This document shows, in pieces, positions 1 through 6,545 of a DNA stretch of 14,388 bases. The DNA is from Candidatus Brocadiaceae bacterium (GTDB lineage Bacteria; Planctomycetota; Brocadiia; SM23-32). Under the pieces are notes generated by a model, which made no database searches, was not told the DNA's origin, and worked only from the letters and a program-made list of their open reading frames with translations. Each line of letters begins with the position of its first letter. Within the stretch, counting starts at the first letter, position 1. Both the position numbers and the translations under genes were made by a program. Location of the stretch: the NCBI GenBank assembly GCA_003551785.1, contig PUNP01000562.1, positions 1 to 14,388 of the forward strand. The letters are read 5' to 3'.

Positions 1-1086
1 TCCGATAATCACCGCTTTTCCGAGGAATACGGCCATTATTTTAGTTTCTTTCACCCCGAGAGCGCGCAGGATACCGATTTCCGATTCCCTCTCGCGCACA
101 TTGGAGAGGATAAGAAAGAACACCCATAAGCCGGAGGCGATCATCACCAGCGGCACCAGCACGCCCGCGAACGCCCGCTGGGCCTCTCCCATCTGCGTTC
201 TGTGCTCGATCGCCGCCGCTATGGAACGTTGGGCTTCTTGCTCGGCACGCTGACGCGCCTGACCGCGGGCTATAACCATCGAGCTCAGTTCCTCGACATG
301 GACGTCGGGGATTATTTTATGAATTTCATCCTCAATTTTACCGAGCGCGTCGATGTCGCATATACATTCCAGCGCCCAGATAACATTGATTTTGTCCTCT
401 TTATCCAACCATTCCTGAGCTTTATCGAGATGCACCCAGACACGTAGATCACGGTGATCGCCTTCCGGCCGTTTTATTTCTTCAACCCGCATCTCCTCGT
501 CCATCATCGTCACGGTATCCCCCGGCCGGAGCCCGATCTCCCGGGCGACAGCGGCACCCACACGCACGGCGTCCCTGGGCATAGGCTCGACGATAGGATT
601 TCTGTATTCGCCTTCATCTGTCAAAAAACGGGCCTGGTGGTAGATGGGTATCTGTCCGGGGGTACCAAACAGGACAATGTCTATATCCTGTTCCGGCCAG
701 GTGATTCGCTGCTCCAGCACGGGCAGCAGGTGATTCAGAGTCTCCACATGGCCTTCACTGAGCATATGCACATATTCTTCCGGCATGGTAGTATCCGGAT
801 AGCCGCGCGTTCTCATAGCATGAAGGCTCTGCTGATCGCTGAGGATCATTACATTATGCCCCATATCGCGCATCATAATCCTGTAATCACGCTCAAGCCT
901 ATCCATTTCCTCCTTAGTTTCCCGCTCACGTTCTATAAGAATCTCATCAGTGCGCCTGTCGTAAGCATCAAATAGAGTTACAGAGCCGACGAGACTGGCA
1001 ATAGCGGCGGTAACACAGACCAGCCCGATGATAAAGCCGGTTTTCCTATATCTTATTTCTCTGCTGATAAGCGACCATAAATTCAT
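1..1086 (-). CDS. FtsX/MacB-type ABC transporter permease, C-terminus cut by window edge
   Basis: The minus-strand frame is open from an ATG at 1086 to the left edge, giving 362 residues without a stop. The N-terminus has a short basic cytoplasmic stretch and a first membrane helix at about residues 17-39. A long extracytoplasmic domain rich in charged residues follows (about 40-300), with an Arg/Gln/Glu-rich helical stretch at 274-305. A second helix spans about 307-330. It is followed directly by the FtsX-family motif RERESEIGILRALGV (331-345), where the permease contacts its ATPase. The last one or two helices lie outside the window. Such permeases pair with a MacB/LolD-like ATPase and usually act in export or envelope transport rather than solute import. 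It starts 16 bp after the preceding lipoprotein-like gene, with a GAGG ribosome site, so the two are very likely cotranscribed. Family assignment is strong; the substrate is unknown. Confidence 0.88.
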   Translation of the reverse strand, partial: MNLWSLISREIRYRKTGFIIGLVCVTAAIASLVGSVTLFDAYDRRTDEILIERERETKEEMDRLERDYRIMMRDMGHNVMILSDQQSLHAMRTRGYPDTTMPEEYVHMLSEGHVETLNHLLPVLEQRITWPEQDIDIVLFGTPGQIPIYHQARFLTDEGEYRNPIVEPMPRDAVRVGAAVAREIGLRPGDTVTMMDEEMRVEEIKRPEGDHRDLRVWVHLDKAQEWLDKEDKINVIWALECICDIDALGKIEDEIHKIIPDVHVEELSSMVIARGQARQRAEQEAQRSIAAAIEHRTQMGEAQRAFAGVLVPLVMIASGLWVFFLILSNVRERESEIGILRALGVKETKIMAVFLGKAVIIG

Positions 1087-1102
1087 TTTCTTAACCTCGA
1101 AA

Positions 1103-2047
1103 TCAATCCTTATTTTCTAAAAACTGACCAGCGTCCGGCGAGTCCGGTGTGGGATAGGTGGACTTCTGCTCTACCTGAGTAGGCCAATCAAACGTCATCA
1201 AAATATCCACTCCAGGATTCGAAGATTTAATTGTGCAAGAGCATGGGCCGACAAGAAACTCCCCTGCGGAAGAAACCGTCCACTCGTTAATACCTCTGCC
1301 AATCAGGGCATACATGATCAGACCGCGCCCGTAAATGGGGAAAACCATAGGCTTATCGCTATACTCTTCCAGATCACGCTCGCTGCGCAATAGCATCCGG
1401 ATAAACATCTTCTCATCCGGTTCATCCCTGTCCAGAGTGACCAGGCTAAAATTAATATCGGTATATATCTCACCGAGATCAAAACCGTATTCTTCTCCGG
1501 GATCAGGCACTTTCAGCGTATCTTCCAATCTTTTCAGTTCTTTTTCGAGAAACTGCTCAACCTCTCTGTCCTTGTCTCTGTCTCCGCTTTTAAGCAGCAC
1601 CCAGACGCCCGCCTGGCGATTCAGGAGTCTTTCAGCAATTTCTTGACGAAGCGGAGAGTGGAGCAGCTGTTCCACTATTTCCCGCTCAAGAGGCCCTTCC
1701 CATAACGTTGTCCTAATACCCGTCATGGTCGGAAACCTCACTTCCATATGCGGGAGAACCATGTCTTCCGGTGGAGAAATAGAAGCTTTTGAATAATCCC
1801 TCCAAACAAGTTGAATATTCGCTCCCTCGGCCCCTTTTACTTCCATGAGCATATCAACCAATTCCTGGTGCTCGTCGTTGAAATCACCATCATGGCGTAT
1901 TTCAATCTGATAATTGTCCATCTCCCAATTCTCAAGAGAAAACTGGAAAACGGGGATTGGGCATGCGAAAATATATGAACTTGCATAAAACACAGAAAGA
2001 ATAACACCACCCAATAACCACGAATGAAATTTCTTTTTATAACTCAT
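1103..2047 (-). CDS. Conserved lipoprotein-like protein of unknown function
   Basis: This is a 314-residue protein with a basic start, a hydrophobic helix at about 11-28 and then Cys29 in the context YIFAC. That resembles a lipobox, although Phe at -2 is unusual. The mature part begins CPIPVFQFSLENW. Other striking parts are a charged amphipathic region with AGVWVLLKSGD (146-156), a VFPIYGRG stretch (235-242) and a Cys-x-Cys at 269-271 inside GPCSCTIKSSNPG. From memory, proteins sharing these motifs occur in planctomycetes and relatives beside ABC transporter genes; I cannot verify this here and know no assigned function. The gene lies between a ModA-like binding protein and an FtsX-type permease, which suggests an accessory lipoprotein of that transporter. 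A GAGG ribosome site lies upstream of the ATG. The 142-bp gap before it contains the 8-bp palindrome AGTATACT but no clear promoter. Confidence 0.75.
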   Translation of the reverse strand: MSYKKKFHSWLLGGVILSVFYASSYIFACPIPVFQFSLENWEMDNYQIEIRHDGDFNDEHQELVDMLMEVKGAEGANIQLVWRDYSKASISPPEDMVLPHMEVRFPTMTGIRTTLWEGPLEREIVEQLLHSPLRQEIAERLLNRQAGVWVLLKSGDRDKDREVEQFLEKELKRLEDTLKVPDPGEEYGFDLGEIYTDINFSLVTLDRDEPDEKMFIRMLLRSERDLEEYSDKPMVFPIYGRGLIMYALIGRGINEWTVSSAGEFLVGPCSCTIKSSNPGVDILMTFDWPTQVEQKSTYPTPDSPDAGQFLENKD

Positions 2048-2189
2048 TCCCCAACCTCTAAATAAAAATTAACCAACTCTCACTTCAACAATTCAATTCC
2101 GATTTAACATTTTGGATGACCTACGTTATCGATATGCTTAGTATACTGACTAAACGTTTATGTTCATTTTTTCTGCAATTACATTCGCA

Positions 2190-3059
2190 TCAATCTTCAA
2201 CAATATACCCATATTTCTTAAAAACACTGCGCCCAAAGTCGGAAGTGGCCAGTTCCATAAACTTATTGACCGCTTCCCTGTCCTGTGCATTACTGAGCAG
2301 GCAGAGAGTGACCCTTACTTCCGAAAAATCTGTATCGGGCGGATAGATCATATCCAGTTTGTCGTCATAGAAATAACCGATAAAATTCCAGACCATTGCA
2401 GCATCAACGTGCCCCCAGATCAGTGCCTGAGCAACATCCCCATGACTGCGCCCTTCCATGGTAAGATTCTTTTCCATTTCCTCGGTTAGCCCCATTTCTT
2501 CAAAGGCTTTATTTACTAATTGACCTGCGGTGGCATACCGTCTGTCGGGGAGAGAAATTCTAAGGTCACGGGTCGCAAGCTCGCGCATTGTTTTGATGCC
2601 GTCCGGATTACCTTCAGGAACAATGATAACCGGCTCGAGATAGCCAACAACCTCGTAATGATCCAGCAGTCCCTTTTCTTCAAGTATTTCCGCATATGGA
2701 TCATGCGGAAGGTAAAGGTCGCCTGTCTCGCCGAGTTCGATACTGGAAAGCAATTCGGAAGAACCTCCCAAATTTAGCCTGACGCCAATTCCGTAACGTT
2801 CTTGAAATTCGGCTGCAAGGACTTCAGCAGCCGGACGCATCGAGTTACCGCAATGCAAAAATATTTCACGTTCTGCATCTATCGGCTCATAAACGCCCGT
2901 ATCAGTCGTGGGTGTCGCTTCTGTCCAGGTATCTGCATCTCCATCCGGCTGCTCGGAATTAAAACGCCCGAGTATGAAGATAGCAGCAATAAAAAAAACA
3001 AAAACCGCAAATAAAACCGCTGGATGAGCCAACTTATTACTTTGCTTACTTTCAGTCAT
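2190..3059 (-). CDS. Membrane-anchored ModA-like periplasmic binding protein (type 2 PBP)
   Basis: This 289-residue protein has one N-terminal hydrophobic helix (about 14-31), an Asp/Thr-rich linker (38-60) and a solute-binding domain from about 65 to the end. The domain has the layout of the ModA/WtpA oxyanion-binding family. It starts FLHCGNSMRPAAEVL (67-81), which carries the first binding-pocket Ser (Ser73). It continues with LGGSSELL (97-104), GDLYLPHD (113-120), a TAGQ turn (177-180) and DAAMVWNF (219-226). Ser73 and Ser100/101 match the serines that hold molybdate or tungstate in ModA. No clear signal-peptidase site follows the helix, so the protein is probably tethered to the membrane. 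An excellent GGAGG site lies just upstream of the ATG. No ModB-type permease is adjacent; the operon instead continues to a lipoprotein-like gene and an FtsX-type permease. Fold assignment is strong; the ligand is inferred and could be another anion or something else. Confidence 0.85.
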   Translation of the reverse strand: MTESKQSNKLAHPAVLFAVFVFFIAAIFILGRFNSEQPDGDADTWTEATPTTDTGVYEPIDAEREIFLHCGNSMRPAAEVLAAEFQERYGIGVRLNLGGSSELLSSIELGETGDLYLPHDPYAEILEEKGLLDHYEVVGYLEPVIIVPEGNPDGIKTMRELATRDLRISLPDRRYATAGQLVNKAFEEMGLTEEMEKNLTMEGRSHGDVAQALIWGHVDAAMVWNFIGYFYDDKLDMIYPPDTDFSEVRVTLCLLSNAQDREAVNKFMELATSDFGRSVFKKYGYIVED

Positions 3060-3172
3060 TTATTCCTCCAAACAGTCAATAGTTCACAAAAAAATTACGA
3101 ATAATGTTTTTGTCCTGAGCCTGACAATGGCAATTATAGAGTTAACAGCGTTAAGAATATTCAGCAATGATT

Positions 3173-3201
3173 ATTATAAAGAAATGATATGAAAAGCACA
3201 A
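3173..3201 (-). promoter_or_regulatory. Candidate sigma-70 promoter for the ModA-like operon
   Basis: Read on the minus strand, TTGTGC (3201-3196) lies 17 bp from a perfect TATAAT (3178-3173). This would give a leader of about 105 nt before the start at 3059. The -35 matches only the TTG of the consensus. A second TATAAT on the same strand at 3138-3133 is closer to the gene but lacks a recognisable -35. Confidence 0.4.
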
Positions 3202-3274
3202 ATGGAAATGCGGTAATGGAAATACTTCAACAGCAGACTCTGGGAAGGATAAAACGCTAAATTTGTCAACTTAG

Positions 3275-3303
3275 TTGTTGTCAGTGCATTTTCCCGTTAT
3301 AAT
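3275..3303 (+). promoter_or_regulatory. mdcA: Candidate sigma-70 promoter for mdcA
   Basis: TTGTTG (3275-3280) is separated by exactly 17 bp from a consensus TATAAT (3298-3303). Transcription would start near 3310, leaving a leader of about 140 nt before mdcA. A TTGTCA also lies just upstream at 3263-3268, too far from this -10. Confidence 0.5.
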
Positions 3304-3314
3304 GTATCACTCAT

Positions 3315-3362
3315 AAGTCCCCATTGAACTTCGCCTCCCCCAAGAACGACAAATGGGGATTT
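3315..3362 (+). promoter_or_regulatory. Long-stem hairpin in the mdcA leader
   Basis: TCCCCATT (3318-3325) pairs perfectly with AATGGGGA (3352-3359). The stem extends outwards through a G-T pair and two A-T pairs to 11 bp, around a 26-nt loop that contains a C-rich run. It lies just downstream of the predicted start of transcription. There is no T-run after it, so it is not a classical terminator. It could be a leader RNA structure or an operator; neither can be decided from sequence alone. Confidence 0.4.
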
Positions 3363-3451
3363 CAGCGTTCATACATCAAAAATGTGCCGTGGTTCACTGA
3401 AAATTCACAACATTAAAGTAACTTCGTCCAATTAAATTGAAAATTTAACTT

Positions 3452-5113
3452 ATGAAAAGAATGAAAAAACAATCAAATAGAACGTGGGATACCGGCCTCT
3501 TCGACTACCGTGAAAGGATGGATAAAGCACGGGAAACAGTACCCGTCGGCAAGGTCGTTCATCGTGAATCTGCCCAAAAGCTCCTTAGCAGCGTCATAAA
3601 GCCCGGGGACAGAGTGTGTATTGAAGGCAACAACCAGAAACATGCGGATTTTCTGGCTCGGACGCTTGCCTCTCTCAATCCGGATGACGTCAACAATCTT
3701 CACATGGTTCAATCCGTAGTCGCCCTTCCGGAACACCTTGAGGTTTTCACCAGAGGAATAGCCAAAAAGCTTGATTTCGCGTTTTCCGGCCCGCAGTCCA
3801 AACCGCTTGCCGAATTGGTGATGGGCGGGCAGGTACAGCTTGGGGCCATACATACTTATCTTGAGCTTTATTCGCGGTATTTCCTCGATCTTGCCCCCAA
3901 GGTTGCGTTGGTATGCGCCAATTCTGCAGACGAACAAGGCAATCTTTATACGGGAGGAAATACCGAGGACACACCGACCATCGTCGAGGCAGCAAAATTC
4001 AAGCATGGCATAGTGATAGCCCAGGTGAATGAAATGTCTTCCTCTCTACCACGCGTGGACATACCAGGTGACTGGGTTGATTTCATCATCCCCGTGGAAA
4101 CTCCTTACCGGCTTGATCCGCTGTTCACTCGTGATCCGGCCAGGATAACGGATAAGCAAATATTCATGTCAATGCTGGCGCTAAAGGGCATTTACGCAAA
4201 GCATGGGGTGAAAAAACTCAATCACGGCATCGGATATAACACCGCAGCGATTGAACTTATCCTTCCCACTTACGGCGAAGAACTGGGCATGAAGGGGAAA
4301 ATTGCCACCCACTGGGCTCTGAACCCCCATCCAACGATCATACCCGCTATAGAGACAGGGTTCGTTGAACATATTTATTCGTTCGGTTCCGAAGTCGGAA
4401 TGGAAAAATACGTTGAAGCCAGACAGGATATGTTTGCCATCGGCCCCGACGGTTCACAGAGAAGCAACCGACTGCATTGTCAGCTTGTCGGCCATTACGC
4501 GATCGACATGTTCATCGGCTCAACATTTCAAATAGACTTTCACGGCAACAGCTCTACGGCAACCGTTGATCGCATAGGTGGTTTCGGCGGCGCACCCAAC
4601 ATGGGTTGCAATGCCGGTGGGCGGCGACATTTTACGGCCCCATGGGGGGAAGTGGGACTGGACTATGGAATGGGGAAAGTGTATCATGGAAATATCAACA
4701 GAGGCAGAAAGCTCGTCGTTCAAATCCTGGAAACAACCCATAAGGGGCAATCGAATTTTGTTGAAAAGCTGGATGCCTGCAAGCTCGCCGAGGTGGCCGG
4801 ACTTCCCCTGGCTCCCGTGATGATGTATGGTGAGGATATTACCCATATTGTCACCGAACGCGGGATAGCCAATCTCTATAAAGCTTCGTCACCTTCCGAT
4901 AGGACCAAAACGATAAAGGCAGTATCAACGGGCGAGGTAAGCCGCTCGGAGCTGGGACGCCTTCGCGATGAAGAACTCGTTCTGTTCCCGGAAGACATCG
5001 GAGTGGACAGGCAGAAGGCCAACCGTGAATTGCTTGCTGCCAAGAATATGGAAGAACTTGTCGAGTGGTCGGAAGGATTATACAACCCGCCAAAAAAATT
5101 CTTAAATAAGTAG
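3452..5113 (+). CDS. mdcA: Malonate decarboxylase alpha subunit (acetyl-S-ACP:malonate ACP transferase)
   Basis: This 553-residue protein is the size of known MdcA proteins (about 550). It carries their landmarks throughout: RVCIEGNNQKHADFLAR (54-70), GAIHTYLELYSRY (131-143), NLYTGGNTEDTPTIVEA (164-180), VDIPGDWVDF (202-211), LFTRDPA (224-230), LNHGIGYNTAAIEL (256-269), NPHPTIIPAIE (291-301), FGGAPNMG (378-385) and the terminal GLYNPPKKF (542-550). MdcA swaps malonate for acetate on the carrier protein of cytoplasmic malonate decarboxylase and belongs to the CoA-transferase superfamily. The usual partners (carrier protein MdcC, decarboxylase MdcD/MdcE, prosthetic-group enzymes MdcB/MdcG) do not follow it here. 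The ATG at 3452 has no Shine-Dalgarno site; an in-frame ATG at 3461 is an alternative start. It is the first gene after a divergent promoter region. A CoA-transferase or hydrolase role on another substrate cannot be excluded, given the missing partners. Confidence 0.9.
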   Translation: MKRMKKQSNRTWDTGLFDYRERMDKARETVPVGKVVHRESAQKLLSSVIKPGDRVCIEGNNQKHADFLARTLASLNPDDVNNLHMVQSVVALPEHLEVFTRGIAKKLDFAFSGPQSKPLAELVMGGQVQLGAIHTYLELYSRYFLDLAPKVALVCANSADEQGNLYTGGNTEDTPTIVEAAKFKHGIVIAQVNEMSSSLPRVDIPGDWVDFIIPVETPYRLDPLFTRDPARITDKQIFMSMLALKGIYAKHGVKKLNHGIGYNTAAIELILPTYGEELGMKGKIATHWALNPHPTIIPAIETGFVEHIYSFGSEVGMEKYVEARQDMFAIGPDGSQRSNRLHCQLVGHYAIDMFIGSTFQIDFHGNSSTATVDRIGGFGGAPNMGCNAGGRRHFTAPWGEVGLDYGMGKVYHGNINRGRKLVVQILETTHKGQSNFVEKLDACKLAEVAGLPLAPVMMYGEDITHIVTERGIANLYKASSPSDRTKTIKAVSTGEVSRSELGRLRDEELVLFPEDIGVDRQKANRELLAAKNMEELVEWSEGLYNPPKKFLNK

Positions 5114-5260
5114 TTGTCGTGGAATCCGGACGATTTTCCCGGTGACTCTATTATTCCTGTGCTCAGCCCCCACGAGTTCATGGCAGGAGAGTAAGGCCCG
5201 GCGCTTCCACCCCGGGGATTGTGGACCACCCCGGAATGAGCGCCCCGAGGCGCAAAAACC
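5114..5260. other. GC-rich spacer of unclear origin between mdcA and the GH2 remnant
   Basis: This stretch is richer in G and C than most intergenic DNA in the window. In frame with the mdcA stop it reads as a protein-like 26-codon string beginning LSWNPDDFPGDSIIPVL and ends at a TAA (5192-5194). Other short open pieces follow in another frame. I cannot match it to a known family. It may be leftover coding sequence from the rearrangement that truncated the GH2 gene. Confidence 0.35.
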
Positions 5261-6439
5261 GTGGATATCGAGGAGGAGGGGCGTCTAATGCAATCTTTTG
5301 AAGTGAAATATCCGCATCTTTGGGACATAGAAACTCCCAACCTTTATACAGCGGGATCCACTCTCAAAATCGGAGAGACAGTGGTCGACGAATATGAAAC
5401 CCGCTTCGGCATTCGCAGTATTACCTTCGACAAAGACAAAGGTTTTTTCATCAACGGACGTCACTGCAAGCTCAACGGCGTCTGCATGCATCACGATCTT
5501 GGCCCACTCGGCACAGCGGTCAATACAAGATGCATAGAGAGACAACTGGAGTTGCTGAAGGATATGGGATGTAACGCCATCCGAACAAGCCATAACCCGC
5601 CGGCACCGCAGTTGCTGGACCTTTGCGATGAAATGGGACTGGTGGTTATAGACGAAGCTTTCGACGAATGGGCTACGGGAAAAGTCGATAATGGTTATAA
5701 CAAGCATTTCCAGCAGTGGGCGGAAAAGGATATGAGAGCGATGATCAGGCGTGACGGGAACCACCCCTGCGGTATCCCTAAAGATCGCTTTTCCCTTTAC
5801 CGAAGCCATTGGTCGGACGCCCCGACCCTCCATCTGCTTCCGCACTGGAACTGGGAAGGCAGAGAAGGGGAAAGAACCCCCGTTCACTGCTACACCAGTT
5901 TCAACCGCGCGGAGCTGTTCGTCAACGGCCATTCAAAAGGCATCAGGGAAAAAAATCCCGATAAACTTTATGAACGCTACAGGCTGATCTGGGACGATGT
6001 CATGTATGAACCGGGATACCTTAAGGTTGTCGCTTACGACGAGCAGGGAAACCCCGCACTTACACATCAAGTGAAGACCGCCGGCGCGCCGGCGGCCCTG
6101 GATCTTCAACCGGACCGAACTCAAATCAATGCCGATGGGGAGGACCTCTGCTTTATAACGACCACTATAACGGATGCGGAGTCGAATTTTCACCCCACAG
6201 CGGATAATCTCATTTTGTTCTCTGTAGAAGGACCGGGAGAAATAGCAGCTGTCGGCAATGGAGACGCTACGAGCACCGAACCCTTTATGAACGACCGCCG
6301 CAGCGCTTTTAACGGCCAATGTATGTTGATCATACGGGCCGCAAAAAAGGCGGGGAACATAAAGGTTAAAGCGGAATCCAATGGCCTCAAAGCCGCCACC
6401 GTCACTCTATCTGCGGTTTCCACTTCGTGCGAAGAGTAG
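5261..6439 (+). pseudogene. Truncated GH2 beta-galactosidase with internal deletion of the catalytic core
   Basis: Translation from the GTG at 5261 gives 392 residues of a glycoside hydrolase family 2 protein. Residues 19-168 match the end of the second beta domain and the first half of the TIM barrel: HLWDIETPNLYT, FGIRSITFD, GFFINGRHCKLNGVCMHHDLG, AIRTSHNPPAP, VIDEAFDEW and RRDGNHP. At residues 169-171 (nt 5765-5773) the sequence jumps in frame to GIPKDRFSLYRSHW, which in intact relatives lies near the end of the barrel. The acid/base Asn-Glu motif and the nucleophile Glu are therefore missing. The C-terminal beta domains follow (LLPHWNW, ELFVNG, YEPGYLKVVAYD, DGEDLCFIT, GPGEI..VGNGD). The two N-terminal domains, roughly 250 residues, are also absent. 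Intact relatives run to about 800 residues. An ATG at 5288 with a strong GGAGGAGG-type site 6-10 nt upstream could still start translation, but the GTG reading fits family homology better. It cannot be an active glycosidase. Confidence 0.82.
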
Positions 6440-6545
6440 GCATTCGATATCCAGCCGGTACGGCGGGCAGGATCAGGGCTAAAGATGAGGAAAAAGATTA
6501 AGATCACGCTTTTTTTTTTGTATCGAACGCCCTTTCACTCTTTAA

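Larger units (their letters stand above)
3060..3451. other. Divergent intergenic region between the ModA-like gene and mdcA
   Basis: This 392-bp AT-rich stretch separates two divergent genes. I see a candidate leftward promoter at 3173-3201, a second leftward TATAAT at 3133-3138 without a good -35 partner, a rightward promoter at 3275-3303 and a hairpin at 3315-3362. I see no convincing coding sequence. A 15-codon frame at 3353-3400 has no Shine-Dalgarno site. Confidence 0.6.

Noticed and set aside
3353..3400. 15-codon frame in the mdcA leader as a leader peptide
   Set aside because: There is no Shine-Dalgarno site and no codon pattern suggesting attenuation, and its start codon lies inside the hairpin arm.
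3473..4006. Long antisense open frame inside mdcA
   Set aside because: It lies opposite a highly conserved coding sequence, has no ribosome site and shows no family features, so it reads as a by-product of codon usage.
6510..6519. Run of ten Ts after the GH2 remnant as a terminator
   Set aside because: No stable hairpin lies directly upstream of the T-run; only a weak 4-bp stem occurs much further back.
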